DNA of 64,000 bases from AWTP1-13 sp963814055 (GTDB lineage Bacteria; Pseudomonadota; Alphaproteobacteria; Rhizobiales; Hyphomicrobiaceae). The notes under the pieces were generated by a model. That model was not told where the DNA came from and did not search any database. It saw only the letters and a program-made list of their open reading frames with translations. The position numbers and the translations under genes were made by a program. The stretch covers positions 1 through 64,000 of the forward strand of contig CAWFBJ010000024.1 in assembly GCA_963814055.1 (NCBI GenBank), written 5' to 3'. Below are positions 1 through 8,797 of this stretch, piece after piece (position 1 is the first letter of the stretch; every line of letters begins with the position of its first letter).

Positions 1-271
1 GCACCTGACGCGCTCCCTGACGCCATCCGCAGCCTTTATGTAGGGCGAAAACTTCCTCACTCCCGGCAATCCACTCAGGTACTTGCCGATTCCCTTTCGG
101 CTTCCCCAAGATTGTGGCCACCAGCCCTTCTGCTCAAGGAACAGCGGATAGCATTCAAGCTCAACATCAGCCGCGCATAAAATCGCGCCAGGCGGGTAAA
201 GCCTCTGTAACCAGCTCAAGAGCGCTTCCGCCTGCGCAAGCGGCCCCGGCCGGGGCTTGCGCTCATGCAGC

Positions 272-414
272 GGAACTGCAGCTCGGAGTTCCGTTTCAAG
301 AAACGGTTCCGCTTTGTCGATGTCTCGTGGAACCTGTTCCGACCCGGAACTGGAACTGAATCGGACTTCGCGCCACTTGTGTTCACATCGGACAATTTCC
401 TTGGAGCAGGTTCC
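272..414. repeat. Cluster of seven GGAAC/GTTCC pentamers
   Basis: GGAAC or its complement occurs at 272-276, 288-292, 306-310, 329-333, 336-340, 346-350, 352-356 and, more distantly, 410-414. The 329-340 pair forms the near-palindrome GGAACCTGTTCC. Between 291 and 306 a perfect inverted repeat (CCGTTTC, two-base loop, GAAACGG) is flanked by GTTCC on both sides. Such density is far above chance. It could be an array of protein-binding sites for the neighbouring element; the role is unknown. Confidence 0.55.
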
Positions 415-577
415 AGCAACTTTCTCCACGCAAGCCAGCGCAGCATGGCCCACAGACGCTCCATCAGTTTGACCCGCATCATCATCGACAAGAGGTAGCA
501 TCTGCGCGAATGGAAAATTTGCATGGGCAACTTCGACATGTAGCGAGTTCGCACGATCGTCAGTTGAGAGACGCAAC

Positions 578-600
578 AATTGGCACCGAAATTGGCACCG
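578..600. repeat. Tandem 11-bp direct repeat
   Basis: AATTGGCACCG occurs at 578-588 and again at 590-600, a 12-bp period. No function can be assigned. It lies in the gene-poor flank of the putative integrative element. Confidence 0.6.
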
Positions 601-826
601 GCCCAAGAGGTATCAGCAGATACCGCGAGGGACGAATCGAGATGATCTCCAAGGAAACGTGCCAAAAATCGAACTGAGCGGCACCATGCGGGACGCTTAA
701 GGACGGCGTGATGCGGATTACAAAACCGCTAGCCTTGAGTGCAGGCAGCGTCGAGCATCTTGCTCATGACTCTGGCCTCAACCCGTCCCTTTCTTCCTTA
801 CCTCCATCTTATCCTTATCCATATGG

Positions 827-2092
827 TCAGAAGATTTTGATAGGCTTATTAGAAAGACCTTTTTCCCGCAACGAGTTATGGGCTCGTTCCAGACCTTCCT
901 GCATCACGTTGCGTAGGGCGGCGTGATCTACGCCCTGCGCGATGAAGCTGTCATGGATGCTCAAGCACGCAATGTTCGCGTAGCGCAGGCGGTGCAGGAT
1001 CCAGCTACAAAGCTGCGCGTCGATGTTCTGAAGCACCAATCCAACGCCCTTGTTCCAGAAGGTAGATAATTGGGGAAAGGTATCCTCCACGGCTTGAACC
1101 AAGTCTGCAGCCTGCTTGCCTGCGGTTAAGCCGTAAATGGGCTCGAGTTCCTTCCGCAGAGCCCCAAAGGCTTTCCTTCTCGATGGAGCATTGAGCATCA
1201 CGTTGACGGCAAGTTTGACGTTTCCTCTAGGCCGGTTGACGCGACCGTAGAAGTCGTCGCTACCAAGCTCCTGCCTTTGTGCCGCAAGTAGGAAATGTGG
1301 GTGACAGCAGGCGATGTCTTCCTCGATCGTGGCTTCGCCATCTATGAGAATTGCCTGCCGGGCGCCGCTAGGGAGGTTCTGCCACCATCCACCGTACCAC
1401 CGCCCACCTTTTCCGAATGTGCAATTGAACACGCGATGTAGACTGGTTTTGCGTGGTGGCACCCGGCAGCCATTCACGAGGAGGAACCCCTGTGCGTCCA
1501 CGATCTGCGGGTGATCTATGCCAATGTCGACGCCGGCCAGAAACTCGTTCTGTTCCATGACATCCACTCGCATTCCTTTTGTGAGACGCGTATCCGCATA
1601 GTGCACATGGTCGCCGTCGACGTTCCTCAGGATGATTACCTCCGCGGGCGCGAGCACAACGTCCCGCGCAGGTATCGTCGAGGCCAAAGACCAGAAACGT
1701 GCCGTGGGTTGCATGCGTGACCGGTATCGCGCAGATGGCGACGGTCGCGTCCGTTCGTCCTCAATGAGACCAGCCATAGTCAGTTCATCAACGGCGCCGC
1801 AGACCCATCGGCGGCGACAACAACCTGGAGCATAGCGGCCCAGCCCCGCATAGTAGTTGTGGTCTCTGGAGTAGAAGCACCATTGATCTTGGCGTAGGCA
1901 GACAAGATTGGCCAAGACGCAGAGGCGTGCATCGCGCGCTTTTGCCTTGATACAAGGTGTCAGGCCGAACGACGACTCATGCTGCTCACACAATGTCAAA
2001 CGGCTGTCGAACGGGCGGTCTTCGTGTCGGGCTGAGAAACAATTCCAACCGGGTGGCAACAAATCGACGCAGCTATCCAATGGGAATTCCAT
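827..2092 (-). CDS. Putative single-subunit polymerase-like protein (palm motifs), unknown function
   Basis: This 421-aa protein is not a named family to me. Its C-terminal half shows an ordered set of motifs resembling family-A DNA polymerases and T7-like RNA polymerases: an acidic stretch ending in D259 followed by HPHFLLA (motif A-like, 257-270), R289-x3-K293-x3-N297-x3-N301 (the spacing of the fingers-helix motif B), and H380-D381-S382-F (motif C-like). The N-terminal 200 residues have no recognisable domain and there is no exonuclease motif. The start at 2092 has a purine-rich AAGGAA seven bases upstream. It is the last of four co-directional genes led by an integrase. Sampled GC (about 55%) is lower than in the transport operons. 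Polymerase activity is inference only. Confidence 0.6.
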   Translation of the reverse strand: MEFPLDSCVDLLPPGWNCFSARHEDRPFDSRLTLCEQHESSFGLTPCIKAKARDARLCVLANLVCLRQDQWCFYSRDHNYYAGLGRYAPGCCRRRWVCGAVDELTMAGLIEDERTRPSPSARYRSRMQPTARFWSLASTIPARDVVLAPAEVIILRNVDGDHVHYADTRLTKGMRVDVMEQNEFLAGVDIGIDHPQIVDAQGFLLVNGCRVPPRKTSLHRVFNCTFGKGGRWYGGWWQNLPSGARQAILIDGEATIEEDIACCHPHFLLAAQRQELGSDDFYGRVNRPRGNVKLAVNVMLNAPSRRKAFGALRKELEPIYGLTAGKQAADLVQAVEDTFPQLSTFWNKGVGLVLQNIDAQLCSWILHRLRYANIACLSIHDSFIAQGVDHAALRNVMQEGLERAHNSLREKGLSNKPIKIF

Positions 2093-2154
2093 CCGGATTC
2101 CTTCCAGGGCTCAGAATTTTGGAATGGCGACCCGCTAAGAGGGCTGATCAGCGG

Positions 2155-2367
2155 TCAGCGAGGCGGCAGATCGAGGGGTGGCAATCCAGCAATGTAGCTG
2201 TGCAAAGCCTCGGCGGTGATCAAAGTCCGCCGCCCGGACTTGCGCGCTTCCAGCTGTCTGTTGCGGATGGCCTCGTAGATCTTGTCTCTCCCGACGCTGG
2301 CGCGCATGGCGGCCTCCGCCACCGAAAACGCCATCTTCTCGAACTTATCCATCGTCCCGAACTCCAT
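2155..2367 (-). CDS. Excisionase-like helix-turn-helix DNA-binding protein
   Basis: A 70-aa protein of the small MerR-like/excisionase HTH family: the stretch from about residue 13 (FSVAEAA) through VGRDKIYEAIRNRQL and the basic RKSGRRTLI tail is the usual HTH plus wing that reads a DNA site. Such proteins act as recombination directionality factors or small regulators beside tyrosine integrases. It lies 62 bp upstream of the polymerase-like gene and 45 bp downstream of a hypothetical gene, all minus strand, with the integrase at the head of the series. A role in excision is inferred from this context. Confidence 0.75.
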   Translation of the reverse strand: MEFGTMDKFEKMAFSVAEAAMRASVGRDKIYEAIRNRQLEARKSGRRTLITAEALHSYIAGLPPLDLPPR

Positions 2368-2412
2368 TCACGGCGTCGGTTCACGATAATCGCGGCCAAC
2401 CTCAAAATCAGG

Positions 2413-3063
2413 TCACGAAGGTGCTCTTTCGAGAGTGGTCAAACGTGACCTTTTGCGATCAAGCACCTCGCCGAGAAGCTTGTGCGCCCCGTCAGGCCCC
2501 ATACGTCGCCCGCACCGCGTCAAGACCGCCGAGAGGAAGTAGCAGAAGGGCCCTTCACGAAGTCTGTGCCGCGCCCCTATTGAAACGGCGTTCAAAGAGG
2601 GCCTTAGGCCCAAAACAAAGAAGTCATGCGGGGGGCCGGGTCGACCCTTCAGCGCTTTCCGCTCGGCCCTCAGCGCTGTGTAGTAATCAATCAACTGCGC
2701 AAGTTGATCTCCAAAGGTCGGTCCATGTGTACCTCGAAGCACGGGGTTTTCTGGTGATCTCGCCGTTATCGGTAGATTGGAAAAGAATGAGTCTCGCCAA
2801 GCATCCCCAAGCGTCATGGTTGCGACCAGACTTTCTCTGGGTGGGCACCGCTGGAGCACATTCTGCAATTGCTCCAAGGCTGACAATAAATCGTGAATGG
2901 CCGATATGGCTTGATTTCGGGGCAGGCGAGGTTTCCCTGATACCGCCACCAACCAGTTGATTTCGTCCTTCAACGTTGCGACGTCACACGAGGCGGACAG
3001 TGCAACCTCTTCCAAAATGACCTCGACATCCGCGTCTTCAAGCTTTCTCAGGATCTTAACCAT
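2413..3063 (-). CDS. Hypothetical protein in integrase module
   Basis: A 216-aa protein without a family I recognise. It has no signal peptide or membrane segment; the first 75 residues look helical (alternating L/I/V with E/D/K), with a basic C-terminus. It sits between the integrase and the excisionase-like gene in the same direction, gaps 120 and 45 bp, so it is probably element cargo or a replication/regulation accessory. The ATG at 3063 was taken because no in-frame upstream start has a better ribosome site. Confidence 0.55.
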   Translation of the reverse strand: MVKILRKLEDADVEVILEEVALSASCDVATLKDEINWLVAVSGKPRLPRNQAISAIHDLLSALEQLQNVLQRCPPRESLVATMTLGDAWRDSFFSNLPITARSPENPVLRGTHGPTFGDQLAQLIDYYTALRAERKALKGRPGPPHDFFVLGLRPSLNAVSIGARHRLREGPFCYFLSAVLTRCGRRMGPDGAHKLLGEVLDRKRSRLTTLERAPS

Positions 3064-3183
3064 CTGAAGTGATCCCCTGGCATTGCCGCTACAGGCGATG
3101 TCTCACGCTCAAAACCACTCAGGTCAGTACGTCCGTGGGTTTACACAATCACGACAACCGAGGGGTTACCGCTGGCGTTGTAA

Positions 3184-4449
3184 TCATCCTGCTTGGCTTC
3201 TAAGCGGCAACTCGGCGACGCCCGACCCTGTATCCGCGCACCAAGCGGCCCAGGCGTCCATCAAAGCCCGGCGTTGTTGGAACAAGTCGCTTCGCGCATA
3301 CGCCACGCGGACCTTGTCGGCCGAAACGTGCGCCAGTGCCGCCTCAGACAAGAAGTCTGGGAAGTTTGTTTTCTCGTTCGCCCAATCCTTGAAAGTGCTT
3401 CTGAAGCCATGGGTGGTGATGCCAGAACGCAACTCGCGCAGCAGTGTCAGCAAGGCCATATTACTGAGCGGCCTGCCCGGCTTCATACTTGGAAACACAA
3501 AATCATTGAGACGGAGCTCGGCCATTTCTTTGACGATTTCGGCGGCACGCATGCACAGCGGTACTCGGTGCTGCTGGTGGCCTTTCATGCGTGAAGCTGG
3601 AACGGTCCAGAGCTCGCGCTGAAGGTCGAATTCTTCGAAGCGCGCTCCCAGGGCTTCGACAGTACGGCTTGCCGTGAGGATCAAGAACTCCAGGGCCTGC
3701 GCGCGAATGCTCGCGTTCTGGCGGAGCTTAGCCATGAACACCGGTATCTCGATAAAGGGCAAAGCTGGGTGGTGCCTTACGCGCCGGACCTTACCCGGAG
3801 CCGGAAGCAGCTGGTCGAGGTGGCCGCGCCACTGAGCCGGGTTCTCGCCCTGTCGCAGCCCCTTTGCCTTTGCCCAAGACAGAACGGCTTCAACGCGCCC
3901 GCGCACTCGACTTGCCGTCTCCGGTCTGGCCTTCCAGAAACTTTCCGTCTTTCCTGGTCCCACCGTGACCTGTTGCTGCAGCACGTTGAGCACCATGTCG
4001 GTGTCGATCTCGGCCACTGGCAGGTCGCCGAGAAGAGGATAAGCGTAGGTGCATAAGGTGTTGCGCCATTGCTGCCGGTGCTTGGGATTGCGCCACCCCG
4101 CCTCGTGGGCTGCGATGAGTTCTTCCGCGCATTCCTTGAAACTTGCGGTACGCGCCGTGGCCATTCTCTGGCGCACCCGTTCCGCGTCCCGCACCCTGAG
4201 GGGGTCGTACCCTTCGCTCAGCAGCCGGCGGAACTCCGCTGCCAGCTGACGGGCCCTTGCAAGCGGAACTGCAGTGATTGGGCCCAAACCCATGTCGCGC
4301 GAGCGCCCACCGAACGAATACCGATAGATCCAGCTCTTTGTTCCTGTCCTTGTGATTCGCAGGTAGAGCCCGGAACCGTCCGGGTGCAGTCCCGGAACCA
4401 TGAGGCTCGCTACCCTCACCGCCGAAAACCTGTGGATGATACGTGGCAT
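3184..4449 (-). CDS. Tyrosine-type site-specific integrase (DUF4102/P4-like)
   Basis: A 421-aa phage-type integrase that would recombine an att site with the chromosome. The N-terminus (about 10-75) matches the DUF4102 arm-binding domain (LHPDGSGLYLR, SWIYRYSFGGR, LARARQLA). A core-binding domain follows (about 100-215). The catalytic domain shows R262 (TASRTVEAL), K289, H347-x-x-R350 (THGFRSTF), H374 (LAHVS) and the nucleophile Y384 (VAYARSD). All catalytic residues are present, so it should be active. It heads a four-gene minus-strand module with an excisionase-like gene. No tRNA or obvious att core is seen within 400 bp of either end. Confidence 0.93.
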   Translation of the reverse strand: MPRIIHRFSAVRVASLMVPGLHPDGSGLYLRITRTGTKSWIYRYSFGGRSRDMGLGPITAVPLARARQLAAEFRRLLSEGYDPLRVRDAERVRQRMATARTASFKECAEELIAAHEAGWRNPKHRQQWRNTLCTYAYPLLGDLPVAEIDTDMVLNVLQQQVTVGPGKTESFWKARPETASRVRGRVEAVLSWAKAKGLRQGENPAQWRGHLDQLLPAPGKVRRVRHHPALPFIEIPVFMAKLRQNASIRAQALEFLILTASRTVEALGARFEEFDLQRELWTVPASRMKGHQQHRVPLCMRAAEIVKEMAELRLNDFVFPSMKPGRPLSNMALLTLLRELRSGITTHGFRSTFKDWANEKTNFPDFLSEAALAHVSADKVRVAYARSDLFQQRRALMDAWAAWCADTGSGVAELPLRSQAG

Positions 4450-4460
4450 CTGCCCGAGCG

Positions 4461-4486
4461 TCCCAGCCCATAGTCCCAGCCCATAG
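4461..4486. repeat. 13-bp tandem duplication upstream of integrase
   Basis: TCCCAGCCCATAG is repeated twice without a gap (4461-4473, 4474-4486), ending 12 bases upstream of the integrase start codon. It could be an integrase or excisionase arm site or a simple slippage duplication. Confidence 0.6.
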
Positions 4487-4820
4487 TTACGACGCCGGTG
4501 CTAGCAGATCTCAAGCGACGCGGCCAGACGCCACTCACAACCAACACGTTGACCAGAAAAAGGTTTTCTTACGCCGTTCGACGCGGGCAAACCTCATCCG
4601 ACAGTACGAAGGCGGACACCCTCTCCGCCAATTGTTCGTCTGCCGTCGTCTGCTCATGTCGCTCATCGTCGACATATGTTTGATAGATCAGCTGTTTTTC
4701 AATTTTTTTCGCCTGGACCTGTCCGCAAGAACATGGGCAAGCCTATGGGTTTCGGCGGACAACTATGGCGCGATCTCTTCACAAATTGTCGACGGTACGG
4801 GTAGAGGCGACCAAGGCTAG
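4487..4820. other. Intergenic spacer between integrase and TRAP operon
   Basis: No gene or tRNA is seen. The minus-strand ORF overlapping here (4699-5328) is a shadow of the TRAP permease gene. This is the most likely place for the outer boundary of the integrase module, but I find no direct repeat to mark it. Confidence 0.4.
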
Positions 4821-6107
4821 CTACCGAGTGAAGCCCAAGGTGCGAGGCACGACGAGAACGATCTCCGGAATGAAAGCCACCAGCAGCAGCGTGACGACAA
4901 TAGCGGCAAGAAACGGCAGCAGCGGTTTTGCCAACTTTTCCATCGGCAAGCCGCTGATCGACATGCCCACGAACAGGCACAATCCTACGGGCGGCGTAAT
5001 GTGACCGACGGCCGACGCTATGACACATACTATGCCGAAGTGAATGGGGTGAACCCCTGCAGCCTGCGCCACTGGAAGCAGCACCGGAACGGTGACGAGA
5101 ATGATTTCCGAAGGCGTTAGAAAAGTTCCCAGGACCAGGTAAAGCAGGATGATCAGGATCAGGAAAAGCCACCATTCCGGTGCGATCACGGCAATGGCGT
5201 CGGCGACCTTGGAGGGGAATTTCGAGTAGGTGAGGACCCAGCCGAAGGCGCCGACGAAGCCGATGATGAGACCGATGACCCCGGAGAGCCGCGCCGAGTC
5301 CGCAAAGATCCCCGGCAGCTCGCTCCACGCCGGCTCGCGATAGAAGATCGGCGGCACGACCAGCGCATACACCACCGCAACGGCGGCTGCTTCGGTCGGG
5401 GTGAACCAGCCGAACAGGATGCCGCCCATAATAATGACCGGGATCATCAAGGCGGGGAGAGCATTTCGCAGAATGACCATGAACTCCGGGAGTGTGGGCG
5501 GCAACTCCCTCGGATAGTTGCGCTTCCTAGCGATAACGAACACCGGTACCGCCATGCCGGCGCCGACCAGCAGGCCCGGAATGATCCCGGCCGCAAACAT
5601 GGCCGCTACTGACTCTTCCGCCATCCAGGCGTAGATCACCGCAATGATGGACGGCGGGATGATTGGAGCCACGACTGCCGTGGAGACCGTGAGCGCGGTG
5701 GCAAAGTCGAGATCGTAGCCCTTGCGCACCATCTGCGGAATGAGGAACGTTCCGAGCGCCGAAACGTCCGCTACTGCCGAGCCCGATATGCCCCCAAAGA
5801 ACATGCTGTCAACGACATTCACGTACGCCAGCCCGCCGCGGAAGCGGCCGACGAGTGCGGTCGCGAGGTCAATGATTACGCGCGCCACGCCACCGCGCGC
5901 TGCAATATTGCCGGCCAGGATGAACAGCGGCGCCGACAGCAGCAGGTAGGAGTCCGACAACAGGCCAACGAAACGGGTCGGTATGATGATCGGATTGAGG
6001 GTAGGAAAAAGCATGGCGGCCCCGAGCGCGCCGACCCCCATTGCGATGCTGATCGGCATCCCCAATAGGATAAACACAATGAAAATGATCAGGAGCGCTT
6101 CGGCCAT
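4821..6107 (-). CDS. TRAP transporter large permease (DctM-like)
   Basis: A 428-aa inner-membrane protein, the usual length for the TRAP large subunit, which couples sodium flow to uptake of an organic acid or similar solute. About 12 hydrophobic segments are evident, beginning LLIIFIVFILLGMPISIAMG, with family motifs such as FFGGISGSAVADVSA and the PPSIIAVIYAW helix hairpin region. The ATG at 6107 is preferred over an upstream in-frame start because the family begins directly at this first helix. It overlaps the end of the small-permease gene by 19 bp, indicating translational coupling. Confidence 0.93.
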   Translation of the reverse strand: MAEALLIIFIVFILLGMPISIAMGVGALGAAMLFPTLNPIIIPTRFVGLLSDSYLLLSAPLFILAGNIAARGGVARVIIDLATALVGRFRGGLAYVNVVDSMFFGGISGSAVADVSALGTFLIPQMVRKGYDLDFATALTVSTAVVAPIIPPSIIAVIYAWMAEESVAAMFAAGIIPGLLVGAGMAVPVFVIARKRNYPRELPPTLPEFMVILRNALPALMIPVIIMGGILFGWFTPTEAAAVAVVYALVVPPIFYREPAWSELPGIFADSARLSGVIGLIIGFVGAFGWVLTYSKFPSKVADAIAVIAPEWWLFLILIILLYLVLGTFLTPSEIILVTVPVLLPVAQAAGVHPIHFGIVCVIASAVGHITPPVGLCLFVGMSISGLPMEKLAKPLLPFLAAIVVTLLLVAFIPEIVLVVPRTLGFTR

Positions 6108-6610
6108 AGGTCTCTCGAGGCAACCAGGATATTGCGTAGCATTGGCAGGATGATCAGCGCTGCACCGATCGGTATCGCCGCAAACACCCAACCCAACGGA
6201 AGCTCCAGCCCAGCGCTGGTCTGCAGCTGCGCATTAGGAACCAGCACCAGGCTCAGCTTGATCAAATAGGCAAAGAGACCAATGCCGACGGCATTGGTCA
6301 GCATGAGAACAAGCGCGCGGGCACGCGGCCCCAGGAGATTGACGAAATAGTCGAGAACGGTGTGCTGGCCCCGCTGCATCGCCGAAGCAGCGCCGATCAT
6401 CACCAGCCATATGAACAAGTAGCGCGGAACCTCGTCGAGCCCATCGATCCCGGTTCTGCCGAGGAACCGCAGCACCACCTGGAGGAAGACGGCCCCAGCC
6501 ATGATCGCAAGGATCAGTCCTCCCACATGGCCGAGCATGCCGTAAACGCGGGTCCAGCCGTCCGTGCCGCGTCCATTTTGCGCGTGGCCGTCGTTCGTAG
6601 GGGCTGCCAT
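6089..6610 (-). CDS. TRAP transporter small permease (DctQ-like)
   Basis: A 173-aa membrane protein with four hydrophobic segments, the standard form of the TRAP small subunit. The motif around residues 52-85 (YLFIWLVMIGAASAMQRGQH) is typical: an aromatic-rich helix followed by a conserved H/R-x-x-H-like turn. It sits between the binding-protein gene (3 bp away) and the large permease (19 bp overlap), completing the DctPQM set. Substrate specificity does not lie in this subunit. Confidence 0.92.
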   Translation of the reverse strand: MAAPTNDGHAQNGRGTDGWTRVYGMLGHVGGLILAIMAGAVFLQVVLRFLGRTGIDGLDEVPRYLFIWLVMIGAASAMQRGQHTVLDYFVNLLGPRARALVLMLTNAVGIGLFAYLIKLSLVLVPNAQLQTSAGLELPLGWVFAAIPIGAALIILPMLRNILVASRDLWPKRS

Positions 6611-6613
6611 GAG

Positions 6614-7612
6614 CTATTTTACGGCCAGGATGAAGTCCACCATCTTCTTGGCGTCCTTGCCGGCGGGCGACGCATAGAACTCCTCGTAGACGCTCAGCGT
6701 TGCCTCCCGGAACGGCGTCGCGTCTGGCTTGGTGATGGTGACGCCCTTCTCTCGCACCTGGTCCTGGATCAACTTGTCTTCGTCGAGGATGAACTTACGA
6801 TTGAACGCCCTGGCGTGTGCCCAGGCGTCCATAATAGCTTTCTGGCCAGCTGCATCCTGCTTCTGCCAGCCGGCCTTGGACATGACTAGCGCCGTGGCCT
6901 GATGGGTGTGGCGCACGTCGGCCACATACTTGACGATGTCGTAGAACTTGTTGTGGTAGAACGTGTTCACGCCGCCTTCGGCGTAGTCGATCACTCTTGT
7001 CTGCAGCGCGGTCGCCACCTCGGGGAAGGCGATCGGCGTTGAGATCATGCCCAGGGCTTTAAAGGTCGCGACGAGAATCTTGTCCTCTTGCACGCGCACC
7101 TTCTTGCCTTTGACGTCGGCCAGCGAATTGATGGCACCGTGGCCGTAGATGCCCCGGTAGCCGGCGGCGATGAAGCCGATTAGCTTGAGACCCCTCTTGT
7201 CGAGCACGCCATCGTAGTACGCTTGGAGCGTGTCGTTGCCGTCGAGCGCTTTGAAAACGTGGTCATAGTCGCGAAAGATGTAGGGCAGCTGGAATACGCT
7301 CATCTCCGGAATTAATGTCGACAGCGGTGCAGTTGTGATCGGCCCAAAATCGACTGCGCCCAGCTGGATCTGCTGTGCCACCTCCCGCTCGCCGCCCAGT
7401 GTACCGGAGTGGTGGTGGGCAATCTTGATCTTGCCTCCCGACAGCTCCGTCAACTTGTCCGCGAACTGCTGGGACGCCTGCGACGTGCCGTGCTTGGGAG
7501 GATTGACGTTGCCCATGCTCATATCTTGAGCTGACACTGTCCCCCAAGCGGCCTGCATCGCCAAAACGCCCACGACCCAAAGCGCAACGCGCGGCAGCGG
7601 CTGAATGAGCAT
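6614..7612 (-). CDS. TRAP transporter periplasmic solute-binding protein (DctP-like)
   Basis: A 332-aa extracytoplasmic binding protein. The first ~28 residues form a Sec signal ending in TVSAQ. Family features follow: a lobe with HHSGTLGGEREVAQQIQLGA (about 65-85), the GY.GIYG region, and the conserved LKVRVQ/KKVRVQ-type segment around 170 carrying the Arg that salt-bridges a carboxylate ligand. The ATG at 7612 has GGGGAGG just upstream; the longer reading needs a TTG. It is first in the operon, followed by the two permeases. The ligand is unknown; the nearby dioxygenase gene may indicate it. Confidence 0.92.
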   Translation of the reverse strand: MLIQPLPRVALWVVGVLAMQAAWGTVSAQDMSMGNVNPPKHGTSQASQQFADKLTELSGGKIKIAHHHSGTLGGEREVAQQIQLGAVDFGPITTAPLSTLIPEMSVFQLPYIFRDYDHVFKALDGNDTLQAYYDGVLDKRGLKLIGFIAAGYRGIYGHGAINSLADVKGKKVRVQEDKILVATFKALGMISTPIAFPEVATALQTRVIDYAEGGVNTFYHNKFYDIVKYVADVRHTHQATALVMSKAGWQKQDAAGQKAIMDAWAHARAFNRKFILDEDKLIQDQVREKGVTITKPDATPFREATLSVYEEFYASPAGKDAKKMVDFILAVK

Positions 7613-7810
7613 TGTTGACCTCCCCAAAACAGCAACTTGTTCTTGTCGGCACGCCAGGACTTATTTGCCTACACGTGACCAGTACTGCTCAGTCCATCCT
7701 CTGTGATCGGATTGGTCAAGCAAGAATTTCTGGCCAGGTGTGGTTGGTCACCTACAATGGCATTCCGACCTACTGGCGGTCACCACCCGACCCGAGCAGC
7801 CGGCACCCTG

Positions 7811-8797
7811 TCACCCTCTGAATTGTCGCCGGTCCCCGGCGCGCAGCCACAGCCGGATGAGATGGCGGCGTTTCTCCGGCTCGTCGTAGTCCTCGTAGGG
7901 GGTCCGCCCGTGCACGATGGTCCGATTGTTGAGGATTTGAATCTGACCCCGCTCCATCCAGAAATCATGACGATGTGCGGGGTCGGTGAGGAAGCTGTTC
8001 AGGATCTCGACCGTCTGTGCACCCGCGTTATCGAGCACCAGGCCGGTCTTCTGGTAGCCGCGCCGTATCACCCGCGCATTGAACCGGATTCTGAGCCCGC
8101 CGTTCTCGACCGCGAAGATCGGATACCAGTTGTTGGCGTCAGGTGCCTGATACTCCTGCTTGTCGCGATAGTACGGCTGGTACAATCGCTCGAGCAGCTG
8201 GGGATGCTCCCTCATGAAATGGTTGTGGGCCGCGTACACGTTCGACAGCGAACTCTTGCCGCCACTGCGTGCGGTCTGCAGGCATAGGAGGCTGATGTAG
8301 TTGGCCGGAGCTTCGCCCATCGAGCTGTCGTTGTGCATGTCGAGACCCTCTGGCGTCAGGGCCGTACGCGTGTCGGCGGTGTAGCCCTGGCCGTCGTAGC
8401 GCACATCGTAGATCATGCTACCGGACCACTCCTGGGCGACGGGTGGCTCCAGCAAGCTCCCCAGCAGCCAGTAGATGTCGGTGAGTTCCCGCCGGCTCCA
8501 GTCCTCGACCGGCAACCGGTCGAGGATCACGAAGCCAAGCCCGCTATCGAGCCGCTGCCTCACATCCTCCACGAGCTTACGGCAAGCACTCATCTCGAAA
8601 TGCTCCGGCAGCAGGACCATCGTTGGTACGGGCGCTTTGCGCTGTTCCGCGACAATGGCCTCCAGCTCCGCCACGCAGTCCCTACTCAAGATGATCTTGA
8701 AGTCGTCGTCGACCAGATCCGGACCGTGCCAGGCGCGCGTTGCGGGGATCTCCTCCTTTAGGATCTCCGGATTCGAAACGGACATGTGCTTCGACAT
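7811..8797 (-). CDS. TauD/TfdA-family Fe(II)/2-oxoglutarate dioxygenase
   Basis: A 328-aa clavaminate-synthase-like oxygenase. The metal triad is visible as H155-x-D157 (LDMHNDSS) and H296 (TIVHGR), with the 2-oxoglutarate-binding Arg in RLWLR near 315-319. Such enzymes hydroxylate small molecules with release of succinate and CO2, often starting degradation of sulfonates, phenoxy acids or carnitine-like compounds. The ATG at 8797 is chosen because a GGAGAG lies about 10 bases upstream and the sequence before it is not conserved-looking; ATG 8785 is an alternative. It lies 198 bp upstream of the TRAP operon on the same strand, so it may act on the transported solute. Confidence 0.9.
   Translation of the reverse strand: MSKHMSVSNPEILKEEIPATRAWHGPDLVDDDFKIILSRDCVAELEAIVAEQRKAPVPTMVLLPEHFEMSACRKLVEDVRQRLDSGLGFVILDRLPVEDWSRRELTDIYWLLGSLLEPPVAQEWSGSMIYDVRYDGQGYTADTRTALTPEGLDMHNDSSMGEAPANYISLLCLQTARSGGKSSLSNVYAAHNHFMREHPQLLERLYQPYYRDKQEYQAPDANNWYPIFAVENGGLRIRFNARVIRRGYQKTGLVLDNAGAQTVEILNSFLTDPAHRHDFWMERGQIQILNNRTIVHGRTPYEDYDEPEKRRHLIRLWLRAGDRRQFRG

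Larger units (their letters stand above)
1..826. other. Gene-poor left edge with short repeats
   Basis: I see no convincing gene here. Overlapping short ORFs on both strands (the longest, minus strand 216-665, is Arg-rich and unlike any family I know) look like chance. The stretch holds a cluster of GGAAC/GTTCC pentamers (272-414) and a pair of 11-base direct repeats (578-588 and 590-600). It lies downstream of the polymerase-like gene and may be part of the same integrative element, but no attachment site or tRNA is visible. Confidence 0.5.

Noticed and set aside
216..665. A 149-codon minus-strand ORF at the left edge
   Set aside because: Arg-rich, no family resemblance, no convincing ribosome site, and it runs through the GGAAC box cluster.
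4461..4486. The 13-bp tandem repeat as the attachment core
   Set aside because: The copies abut each other with no element between them and no further copy is seen at another boundary.
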